Shown in pieces: positions 49,701-59,346 of a stretch of 64,000 bases of DNA. Origin of the DNA: Plasmopara viticola. Its lineage: Eukaryota > Oomycota > Peronosporomycetes > Peronosporales > Peronosporaceae. The notes under the pieces are model-generated. The model did not search any database. It saw nothing but the letters and a program-made list of their open reading frames with translations, and was not told the DNA's origin. The stretch is taken from positions 496,001-560,000 of the forward strand of contig MBPM02000016.1 of NCBI GenBank assembly GCA_001695595.3, given 5' to 3'. The first letter of the stretch is position 1. Every line of letters starts with the position of its first letter. A program made the translations under genes and the position numbers.

Positions 49701-51767
49701 TGTATAGGGTCTCTTTGTTATCATGGATAAGGTGACTTTGTCAACACTAGGCCAGCTAAGATTAGTTTTGTATCGTATTCGTATTCACTACTTGTGCAGC
49801 TATGATACCCACCCTTGGTTGTTGTTTGATCGACACTAACCTGCCACTTTATCTTGCAGATCTAGGCTACAATCTTTATACCTTCGTATTCGCAGTCTGT
49901 ATTTCTCTATTACCCACATGTGAACTAATCTTGCTCATATTTGAAACACTACCGTTAACGCCGTCGTCAATTGGTTTTGCTAGGACGATAAAAAAGCTCA
50001 CTTAGGAAATTCTAAGGACGTCGTCCCGTCTGTCTAAGAAGAGACACCCTATTTTATCTCGGACATAACTTGCCCAGGATCTTCCTTAAAGAAGCCGAAC
50101 TTACAAGAAGGGTAGGAGACTAATGCTTTCATAATTCGAACGATCCAAAAATCGTGCTTTTTTAATAGCGGCAACATTTGCCCATAAGATTGGCAAATAA
50201 TAGTTTTGCGCGGTCTGACACCTTCGATCTTACAGGTAAGTCGATTGTGATTTATAAGTAATTTTTTGGTCGTCAAACCAAAAAAAGACTTGTTTTTGCT
50301 GCTCTCGCTTAGAGCACCAGGTATTCTATTCGAGTCAATTGCAATTGTTTGCCGACACGCAAAGTTTCGCTATGCATCAAATTAAAATTAAGCCTCGGCG
50401 TGAGGTCCTCGAACATTTCCCTGAGTCCACCCTTGTTAATTTTTTTCTTCAAGAGCTGTAAAGCTTCCAGGAGCTTAATTTTTATCGTGTGTGTTGAACA
50501 CACACATGTTATGATATTTGTTCCTATAGTACGAAGTTTTGCTCCTGCTGATCGCCAGCGTTGTCTTGTCTCAGGGCGCGGCTTTCGAATTACACAATTC
50601 CTCACCTCGATCGAAGCAGCGGATTCTTTTTGCTGGCAGCGCTTAATATAAGTGAAATTGGACATGATATTTGGTCGAGAAACTGCCAAACCTTGACATA
50701 TTATACGGGCAAGCCTGTCTACGGCAGACTGCCTTTTTTGTAATCGTTGTCTTCACTCTCAAGATTGAGTGCCAGATTGAACACAGTCACTTTGGTTGAT
50801 GAAGGCTGTCAGCAAGCTCCTTCTATATGATGTACGGGAAGGCAAAGAAGCATGAGTGATAGTGGTATTCAAATATTTTTTGGAAGAAACGTATAACAAC
50901 AGCAAGCGAAGCACTTAAATGAAGTAAATTTACGGTCGAGTGTCCACTTTTCCGCCCGCCCCTTAACTAAGAGAGTGGAAACGCCACGTGTACCCGATCA
51001 TTTTGCGGAAGTGGCAGTCTCAGCCTCGTGATCTAGAAAATAAGACTTTGCATTTCTTCGGTATACCTTAAGCCTCACAAGATTGTATCCAACAGTACGG
51101 AAGTCGGGGTATGTGCTGCCTGAAGTTTAGGCATATAGTTTGCTTGTAGAAAGTTAACGCCGTAACATATTTTCCTTATTAAAGGTAGAATGCAGCTGCC
51201 ACTCTAGACATATAGAAGCCAGAACATCTTTGAGGAAGCGCCTACTGCACGTTCAACGGATGTGAATAGGTGATAAATTTTTTTAATTCATCACGAGAGT
51301 TCAAGTATGCAAAATACCTACGTAGGCGCAGAAGTGGTCCGTAATGGCAAGCCAGTATGACATTACCTTACGCACTGGAGGCGTACGGAAGGTCATACGA
51401 TCTCTTCGTAAGCACTCATCTCTATTTCAGGTCTTGATCGACCGACGTGTGCAATAAAATAACATTTATCGACCACTTTAACATACAAAATTCTACGTAT
51501 TTTGTTCCTGCCTTTTATAATTGAGAGCCAATCTGATTCAATTTCGCAGTTGAGGCAGGGCCTTTGTCTCTCTTTATGGTCTTGCATTATGCATCGAATT
51601 CCAAATCGGTATATGTATCGGAAGATGCTGTCATGCACGAGAGATTTCGCATTTTTAAACTTCCTTCAACAAAAAGGCTGCTTAAAACTTAAGATTTCGG
51701 ACATCGGTAATGGACCATAACTATTTTCTGCGACTTTAAAGCTCTAAAAGATTGAAGAGCTTATTTT
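46766..51767. other. Gene-poor DNA
   Basis: No gene supported. A 126-codon minus-strand frame (50309-50689) has protein-like stretches such as KLLEALQLLKKKINKGGLRE but no known domain. Short repeated words (GTCATAGACARYAGCC twice near 47790-47835) are present. No RNA genes were recognised. Confidence 0.5.
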
Positions 51768-52220
51768 CTACCAATGAGGTTCCTCGACACAGCGACCAAT
51801 GTACTTTTTTTCTGGTGAGACTTTGAGCCGTTCGTAAACTATTTCGTAATCATCGTAAGGCTTCCCAACAACTATCTTGCAGAGCTTCGCCCCTTGCTCT
51901 ATTTAATAATTGGTTTCTTTGCCTGCAAGATGTCCCAGTAATTCGATACCACTATCTAATTGTTCGGCTTGAGCACAAATGTCCACCCCTGTTTCATTTT
52001 TACTCTTAGAGACAGTATTCCACCGCCGTCGGTTTCTACGGAGCTTGTACACCTTCTCCTAATCCGACTACCACAGAAAATTATTGCTGTCATCTATTAT
52101 TCACTCAGTTCCTCTTCGGGAAAGATTACTTCTTCTTTCTGACTTGTTATAGTTGCCAGATTCGGCTGTCCAGCGCATTCATAAGCAAAATGTCCCACAG
52201 CTGCCGAGCAGTACGTGCGT
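51768..52220 (-). pseudogene. Retroelement-like coding relic with degenerate gag-type knuckle
   Basis: Reading the minus strand from about 52212, one frame gives YCSAAVGHFAYECAGQPN, like the GHFA-x-EC half of a retroviral CCHC knuckle, and runs 38 codons to a double stop. A second frame is open from 52059 to 51768 with one internal stop, containing VDICAQAEQLDSGIELLGHL and, after the stop, KIVVGKPYDDYEIVYERLK. Together they look like pieces of an old mobile-element polyprotein. The first cysteines of the knuckle are missing, and the second segment matches no family I can name. Confidence 0.35.
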
Positions 52221-53537
52221 CAAGGCACTTGGGATGTGAAAATCTTTTTTTAGGGTTTTGCCACTTTTATCTTTTTAAGTGGGGGCATTTGGGCCTGTAC
52301 AAGCCATTTTTGCAGCTGACGTGGGCGTTAGTCGGGCCTGTTCCACTGTCCGCCAACGCAATCTAGTGTGGTGCTGTCTACTCACTAGTCGCGCCGATCA
52401 CGCACTTCCCTTTTTTGATTGTTGGTAGATCTTACTCCTATCACTCGAGCTGCCTAACTTCACCTATTAAGCGACTACTAGAGAGGGCATCCGTGTTTGA
52501 CTCTGCTTTGACAGCAATGCCCTCTTAAGGCGGCAAACAGCCCCTTTCATTCCTAATCGCTCAAATCCGGCCGACAACACATTTGAAGAAGGCATCGCTT
52601 GCTTTAACGCTTAAACGTTTCGGAAAGACACTTTCCTCATAAGTCGACGCAAACAACTGCACGCGTATGTGGACCCTAGTGAACAACTGACTGCGTAGAG
52701 GAGCATAAACAAGCTATGCGTATTTTTTTCAGATGGGAATTCAGCCGGATCACTGGCATAAGTACCTCCATATGCGTTGCATCTGCGACTTTGTACGCAT
52801 ATATCATGAAGAGATTGACGGTAACTGTACATTTAAAGAAGCTTCGCTGTTTTGGTGGTGTGCCTCTCGAGTTGTCTTAACACATGTCATCAATCGGACG
52901 TCTTCGCTTTAAGACAGGTCGAGACCTGCTGATTAGCTCTGCTATCACGCGCATAAACGTGTACGCTCCTTATCGCTCAGAATTTTCCGCAGATTGATGT
53001 CCAAAGTCTTCACTTTCAAAGTGAGAGAGCGCGTAAGCAATGGTAGGGGTGTATAAAGCTGCCCTTAAGGCATGTGATCCAAACCTTAACGTTTCTTGAT
53101 TTCTTCTATATAGTATGGACATTTTTAGCTCATACTGACTTGTTGGGCTTGCTGTAACAGTCGTTACATTGAGGCCTTTTGGGTGCGGATTGCATGTCCC
53201 CGAAACGCCTCATTTTAAGACATCTACTTCGGAAGATCTGGAACTAGATACTTTCAACAACTATCTTTTTGATTCTTAAATAAAAGAATTTTTATTCCCC
53301 TTCTGATGCAGGGCAGTCACACTCTTTAGATGTGGTTGCTTCTCCACTTTACTGATCTGTCCCTCGTTGCCTTAACTCGAATTCGATATATGTACTCTTG
53401 GTCCCAAGTCGAGCGACTAATCGCTTGAGCCACAGGGTTGATCCATATGGTATAGAGGTGAAAAACCACGCAAAATCACACTTTGGTAGATGAATACAAA
53501 CAGATTTATTTAGGGCAGCAAAGTTCCCCTTAACATA
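52221..53537. other. Intergenic DNA, nothing recognised
   Basis: Short frames only. Minus 52611-52832 is open for 73 codons and lies just upstream of the gag-like relic on the same strand, so it may be part of that element, but it has no motif. Confidence 0.45.
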
Positions 53538-53580
53538 AATAAATAAAGGTAGCCGCTAACCAGCACCCTTTTCGCTTACC
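53538..53580 (+). repeat. Left inverted terminus of MITE-like element
   Basis: Pairs with 54084-54122. The inner edge is followed by a C-run (CCCCCCCC, from about 53584). Confidence 0.65.
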
Positions 53581-54083
53581 AGCCCCCCCCCTCTTTAATG
53601 CAGTACCTTTAAGCTATGACAATGATCTATGATTGGCTGGAGCGAACATTATTGGACTAAAGTGCTTTGTAAGATATAGAACACTCCCAATGCAAAAAAA
53701 CTTGCACGTATAAAAGCTGATAATTTGATAACGATCGCGACAGAAGATGATTGTCCTAAGAAGCAGGTTTACAATATTAATTTTGGCATGAATGAATGAG
53801 CAATTAGTTAAGTACTAGGATGCCAACCAAAGTGTCCTTAATCATCGACAATACCCAGAGCTTCTAGGTCGATCTCCTGAAAAGCAACAAAACATCGATG
53901 AGCTCATGCCACGATGCGGCTCGTACAGCCAATAGAGAGATCAACCTTGATGCTCTCGGTACTGTTCTCAAATACTACAGTCCACCTATGGAAGGAAGCT
54001 TAGAACTTGATAACGATCGCGACAGAAGGTCGTTGTTCCAAGAAGCAAGTTTATAGAACGTCTGCACTAGGGTGTAGGGTTTA

Positions 54084-54122
54084 GGTAAGCGAAAAGGCTG
54101 GTTAGCGGCTCCCCAAATAAAT
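54084..54122 (-). repeat. Right inverted terminus of MITE-like element
   Basis: Reverse complement of the left arm. It is preceded by TAGGGTGTAGGGTTTAGG (54068-54085), which resembles two to three degenerate TTTAGGG telomere-type units. Confidence 0.65.
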
Positions 54123-54733
54123 TGATTTGGCAACCTTTTAACAAAGTCTTGTCTATGTCGGAAATACTTAACATTACCATGAAAGACGTGTCTACTATCT
54201 TAGGCATAAGACCATTACATACTACATTATTGGCTTAAAACGCATGCACGACCGTTTTTCCTACCATCGTTTAATGCTTGCAGCACGCTTTTTCTACGTC
54301 GTTGGCTTCCAAAAGCCAAGCCAAGCGAAGCTGTCTTTATAGGTCTTACCAGTATTAGATCAAAAGTATCAGATAGATGTGAAGTTGTTAGAGAACGGCT
54401 GGGGTAAAGAGTAAACTTTTCTGTCACAAGGTTAAGCCTAACAATTAAGATGTAAGCAACAATTAATTGTATATATAAAGATCAGCGATTGGACGAACTC
54501 TTAAAAACACGATCGAAGACTAAAGAAAAAACTATATTTCCTAACGCGGATTTTATTACCAAAATATACGCCTTATATGCTAATAAAAACCTGTACTGCT
54601 CATGCGCAAGCAGGGTTTTGTCAGGGCAAGTAGAAATAATTACATTAAGCGTCTAATGAATCAGTACCCAAATATCGACAAGACAATTTATATTAACAAG
54701 ATATGTGTCTAATAAGCTGCGTGACTAATTTAC
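54123..54733. other. Intergenic DNA downstream of PLK
   Basis: 610 bp of AT-rich sequence that would hold the PLK 3' untranslated region. A 66-codon minus-strand frame (54227-54427) has no motif. Confidence 0.5.
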
Positions 54734-57206
54734 TTATTCCGTTTTCCGCACCATTTGCTGTAGCATGTCCTTCGCGTAGCGCAAGCGTTTAGCTAGATCT
54801 GGTCGCTCGGATGTTAGAATTACCATTTTTGATGCAAAAGCCGCCAAGTAACCGTCGCGGTTCAGATAAGTCACAACGCGAGCGTTTGAGGATAGGATCA
54901 ATTTCGACTTGTCGAAGAAGTTGAATTGAATCGTTCCATTTGAAAGCTGAAAGAGCACTGCATGGCGAGTTTTGACCCACTTCTTGACGAACACCATGGT
55001 CTGAGCCGTACCTTCTTCACTTTTGCCTCCATGTGCGCTGCTATCGGTGCGAGATGAAAGCACAAATGAGGCGGCAAGCTGGTTTTCCAAGATTTCTGCT
55101 TCGTCATTTTCGGCACGAGCGTCTACTAAATACCCTTTAAAATGACCGAGAAGCGTCACCTTTTTTTTAATCGCAGGGTCATAGTCATCAGTCGTATACC
55201 GAGCTTGCTTTTCTCGTTCGATGTACTCAAATTCTTTCCCATCGGCTGAGGAAATTATTTTCGTTGAGTCGTTGAAATACACACCTGATTCGCCATTTGA
55301 CAGCATGTACCCAATGCCGTACTTAGTAGTGTAGTCGACCCACTGAGATATCCACAGATTTGCAGGAGTAATCGGCAGAATCTCTTCCGCTTCCTCGCAA
55401 AGTTGTTTAAGCTTTTGGGCTTCAGCTACGAGAATAGCAGCAGAAGACGATGCACTCAACCGCTCACGTGCATTTCGGCTATGCTCTTGAAGGTGAAAAA
55501 AGCTACACAGAGACTTGTACGCTGCCTCTAGGACGCAATGAGATAAAGCGAGGGTCGTCACAGCTTCTGTGTGAGCTATTTTTATAACTGCAGTTTGAAG
55601 AGATCTTTGGCTCGAGGTAGAAAGACCAGCAATTCCGTTTTTTTCGTCAGGCCTGTACGTAGGATGCATTAATTGGCCTGATTGTAATACTTTCGGGTCA
55701 GAAGCACACTGAGCTTCGGTGGTTTCATTGCGCATTTGTAAAGGGTATCTTTCTGACACTGCTGGCGGTGGAGGAACTCTGACCCCGGTTGATTTGGCAA
55801 AGTGGTCGCTGTGATCGTGTCGGCCAGAGTAAGAAATAGGCTTACACGATGGTGGTGTAACAAGTAGAGCCGCCTGGGGAATTGACTTCGGCACGAACTC
55901 ATCGGCCACAAACGCGTGCTTTAAAATCTGGTCAAGAGATGGCCTTGCTCCCGGATCACTCCGTAAAATATCTCGAATTAGTGATCGGGCTGAACTCGAA
56001 ACGTGTACTGTGTCGGGAAAGTCATACTGATTAGCACGGATGCGCTTATAAGTCGCTTTTACGTCATCTGTTTCGAAAGGAGGTCGTCCAACCAGCAAAG
56101 TGTACATAACAACGCCCGCAGACCAAATATCGACTTCAAAACTGTGTCCATCGCCGCGCTGCCCACTCAAAATTTCAGGAGCAATGTAGTTGGGTGTGCC
56201 ACACATTGTACGCTTGCGATCTTCGGGGTTGTCAAGTCGAGCGGCAAGTCCAAAATCACCAATCTTCAGCTGCATATTCGAAGTAAGGAACAGATTTCCC
56301 AGCTTCAAGTCACGATGGATGACCAAATTTTGATGTAGATAAGCTAATCCTTTGACCAACTGCCTCATGTAAAATCTCACTTCGCTCTCGGACAGCCGCT
56401 TTCTTCTTCGCATTAAATCCGACATGGACTGATTTTGACATAGCTCAAGCAAGATGTACGCATTGTCCTTATCTTCAAAAAAGTGTTCAAACTGGACAAT
56501 TTGCGAATGATTCAGCGACTTGTGAATTTTTATCTCCGACGTAAGCTAAAATCAAAATTTCGAGAAAGTACATGGAACGAAAAGAATGATCAGCAAATAT
56601 ACCCATGTCACCCTGCACGGCTGCAGCGCCCTCACTTTCTGTTTTGCTTTAGGTTTCACCAACGAGCTCTTGGCCACCACTTTGACTGCATAAACTTTTC
56701 CTGTCTGGTTACATTTCAGCTCATAGCATCGAGCAAAACCTCCCTTGACAACAAGAATCTCAGTACACTGTGTACACCAGCGGTCGATGGGTACGAACCT
56801 TGCCCAAGAACTTGCCTTTCTGGTATGTGCGCGTCTTAACGAACCCCTGGGTATTTAAATACGCCTCAAGAATCTGGTCCGGCACATTCGGCCGCGGAGT
56901 CGGTTCCTTCTTCTCCCTTTGTGCACTCGAAGCTGGTGGTGGCGCAAGTCCCATTGGCCGATCTGTACCAGCATTTTCGTTTTGTTTACCAGCTAAAAGA
57001 GCGTGACCAGGACTCGTCGCCCCGCTGCCTCGACGTCTCTGTACAAGCTTAAAGCGTTCGCTGTCGTACACGCGTCGCGATGTGTCGCTTCTTTTTCGAA
57101 GCTTAGCGCGTATAGTGGCGGTTGTCGGATGGTTCCCGGCGGCTGCTGAGTTCTCCTTGCTTTTATCCGATAGCAGCTCTGTCAGGTCGCTAGTCTGCAT
57201 CGTCAT
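54734..57206 (-). CDS. PLK: Polo-like kinase (PLK1 type)
   Basis: Three exons on the minus strand, 57206-56799, 56743-56636 and 56545-54734, with introns of 55 and 90 nt, encode 775 residues. An N-terminal extension of about 127 residues (Ser/Lys/Arg-rich) precedes the kinase: FLGK-GGFARCYE glycine loop, AVKVV lysine at about 157, HRDLKLGN at about 249-256, DFG at about 269, T-loop threonine at about 285 in RTMCGTPNYIAPE. Two polo boxes follow: WVDYTTKYGIGYMLSNG (from about 574) and KKWVKTRHAVLFQLSNG (from about 693). PLKs phosphorylate mitotic and centrosome/basal-body substrates after the polo boxes dock on primed phosphopeptides. The kinase looks catalytically intact. The start at 57206 was chosen because in-frame sequence upstream is hydrophobic and unlike PLK; the next Met is at 57200. 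A LINE fragment lies about 160 bp upstream. Confidence 0.95.
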
Positions 57207-57520
57207 AATCGTCGGGGTCGTCGTGACTTGATTTTTATATTCAAATGCTGCCGCAAAAATTGGTTTGTTTAATCCCGATCGTGTGACCAACAGTAAGAAG
57301 AAAGTATACATGCATCGACAGTACAAGATTTTGATGTTGTATATTTCGGCTTTTCGGAAAAGGTTGGGGTGACGCCCTCCTTCCAAGCGCGGGGGCTTAA
57401 TGCTCGCGCGCTTCGGGCAGGTGCTCTCGGGCATCTGCAGGTCTCTAACGAGTCTCACCCTCGACGCGACGGTCTCCAGCACCAGGCCAAACCCCCTTCC
57501 ACGCCCTTAATCGCGCCAAC

Positions 57521-57688
57521 CGCATCCGGATTGGCTCCTTTAATGTGAATTCTCTAGGTTCGAAGCGCAAGAAGCACGTAACACTCCCCGAAGATCTCCG
57601 GCGCTACTGCGTCGATATCCTTGGCCTCCGCGAAACCAAGATCTACGATAGAGGTGAGCACCGCATTGATGACTTCCTTCTAACCCTG
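57521..57688 (+). pseudogene. LINE endonuclease N-terminal fragment
   Basis: One frame encodes the first ~55 residues of an exonuclease-endonuclease-phosphatase fold: GSFNVNSLGS supplies the first conserved Asn, and LGLRETKI the metal-binding Glu. The remaining catalytic His and Asp regions are absent because the sequence passes into an A12 run and changes frame. Confidence 0.75.
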
Positions 57689-57701
57689 AAAAAAAAAAAA
57701 C

Positions 57702-58484
57702 GAAGCCAAGACCGAAGTCACCGAAATCCGCCGCCACTGCAACCCGTCGGGCGCCACTCGACACGCCCGATCCCGAGAAGAAACCTGGCACCACACTAAG
57801 AAGCTCGGAATACTCCTCGGCGATATTAAAGATCTATCCCGACGCAAGTCCCTGGCCACCCTCGCGCTCCACCGCCTCTGGTCCGTCTGGCTCCGCCCCA
57901 CGTTCATCTCACCCAAGACACGCATTCGATTGTACAACACCTACGTTCTACCGATTCTGCTGTACAACTGGGCTCTTACCAAGTCAGAGCTCCACGGCCT
58001 CGAGAGTTTCCATCGCCGCCAGCTTCGCTACGCTCTTGGCTATCGCTACCCCCGACCCATTTCGAATGCAAGACTCTACGACCTCTGTGATGAGCGGCCG
58101 CTGAGACTACGACTGACACAAGCTCGCTGGCGCCTGTTTGGCCATGTACTTCGCCGCTATCCCGACATTCCAGCTGACCTCCAGATGCGTGCCTTCTTCT
58201 TCTCCACCGCAGCAAAATGGCGCGGACGTTCCCGCACCACGCTCCCCTCGACACTCGACCACAATCTTGTTTCCCGTGGCTCCGGCTTTCGACTCCGGAC
58301 AGCACAAGACCTCGAAGTGGTACGTACCCTTGCACAAGACCGAAAGAAATGGAAGACCCATTTGACCTCGGTGCTGGATGCACTGCCCGCCGAACGAGAC
58401 TCGACGTATGCGGACACCACTCTATGCCGTGGACTAGCCAGACTGAGCCTAGCACGTGCATACCTTGGCAACGCGATAACGTAA
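57702..58484 (+). pseudogene. LINE reverse transcriptase C-terminal region
   Basis: 260 uninterrupted codons corresponding to the thumb and connection region after RT motif F/YxDD, which is not present. VLPILLYN and FHRRQLRYALG are typical of this part of LINE ORF2. The absence of any stop over this length suggests the fragment is fairly young. It has no start or catalytic centre of its own and should not be functional. Confidence 0.75.
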
Positions 58485-58503
58485 TACATTACATTACATA
58501 CAT

Positions 58504-59086
58504 ATTTCGGCCGGATTTTGCACTGCCACTTAATATAAAACTTTTGAGGCAAAAAAACAGCTGGGGCGGCCATGCTCAATAAATTTATATCCATTTAAGC
58601 CATCAACGGTATCTTTTGAGGTCATAAATTTTATGCCATTATCGACACATGTATCGTTGATATACAGGACGATAAAGTTCTAGGCTGCTTCTAGGCTGCT
58701 TTGCAAAACAACCATGGAACTCGAGTAGATCCTAAAGAATTATAACGATTGCGGCTTGGCCTAAACCACGATCCCAAAAGGATGATTAGACCTTGTACAA
58801 CTTATGCGGGTCTTGTAAAGCCTCTGTTCGATCTAGATAAAAAACGGTCAATGATGCTAGGAAAGCCACTATCAGGGTGCTATTGAAAGTGCCAAGAAAA
58901 CCTTTGGCACACACTTGCTCTGGCTTTACCGGACGGGTCAAAACTGCTCATCGTTGTTCGTAGCGCATTCAACTATGCCATTAGCTACGCATCTCGATGG
59001 AAATTTTAATAAGCAATTTAGTCCAGGCAGTTTGAAGCTACTGAACGAAATTACCTTCCACATGACATGCCTCAAATTACGCTCTG
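58504..59086. other. Intergenic DNA, nothing recognised
   Basis: Between the LINE and the AT-rich insert. A short local direct repeat (TTCTAGGCTGC twice at about 58678-58702) is the only structure seen. Confidence 0.5.
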
Positions 59087-59346
59087 GTATTTATTTTTTT
59101 TATGAAATCTACTAATTTAAATAAAGCTTTCCAAATTATTAAATAATAAAAATGAAAAAAAATAAAAAAACATTTCAACAAAATAAAAAACCGAATAAAC
59201 AATATTTTAATTTTAAAAATTATAAAAAATATCCTTACAAAAAAAAAGGTAATTACTCATCTTATAAAAAAAGTATTTATTACATTTTAGGTGAAAAAAA
59301 ACCCTCAAAACCTTTAATAACTGCATATTTACATAGAAATCTGTAA
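59087..59346 (+). other. Extremely AT-rich block, probable insertion of mitochondrial DNA (NUMT)
   Basis: The block holds two closely packed frames. A short one ends MKSTNLNKAFQIIK (59102-59146) and, after 5 bp, a 64-codon frame starts at 59152 (MKKNKKTFQQNKK; ends ITAYLHRNL). The 64-codon frame has 34 G/C in 195 nt by hand count (17%), far below the rest of the window, and uses A/T-ending codons almost throughout. Random DNA at 83% A+T should meet stop codons every few codons, so this was selected coding sequence. The Lys/Asn/Tyr-rich protein and the 5-bp spacing are typical of compact oomycete mitochondrial genomes. The gene itself was not identified. Confidence 0.5.

Larger units (their letters stand above)
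53538..54122. mobile_element. MITE-like element with ~40-bp inverted termini and internal direct repeats
   Basis: The left arm (53538-53580) contains AGCCGCTAACCAGC followed by TTTTCGCTTACC. The right arm (54084-54122) is its reverse complement with a 3-base gap (GGTAAGCGAAAAGGCTGG, then TTAGCGGCT). Inside are two direct repeats of about 50 bp, 53724-53773 and 54006-54055, sharing TTGATAACGATCGCGACAGA. The 585-bp size, inverted ends and lack of any frame over 70 codons fit a non-autonomous DNA element. The target duplication could not be read. Confidence 0.6.
57365..58500 (+). mobile_element. Chimeric, internally deleted LINE (non-LTR retrotransposon)
   Basis: A GC-rich block unlike its surroundings. 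From about 57500 it encodes the start of an APE-type endonuclease (RIRIGSFNVNSLGS, then DLRRYCVDILGLRETKI). This stops at a run of 12 A (57689-57700), after which a different frame, open from 57702 to 58484 (260 codons), encodes the region after the reverse transcriptase palm: KKLGILLGDIKDLSRRKS, TRIRLYNTYVLPILLYNWAL, SFHRRQLRYALGYRYPRP and RWRLFGHVLRRYPD. The rest of the endonuclease and the whole RT catalytic core are missing. The 3' end carries a TACATTACAT-type tail (about 58486-58503). The GC-rich start is taken as its 5' limit. Confidence 0.8.

Noticed and set aside
50309..50689. 126-codon minus-strand frame with a helical stretch
   Set aside because: Possibly part of an old element, but no identity and no supporting exons.
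57207..57482. N-terminal extension of PLK to an upstream ATG at 57482
   Set aside because: The extra residues are hydrophobic or derived from the GC-rich LINE block and are unlike any PLK.
57976..58461. 161-codon minus-strand frame
   Set aside because: Antisense shadow of the LINE reverse transcriptase fragment.
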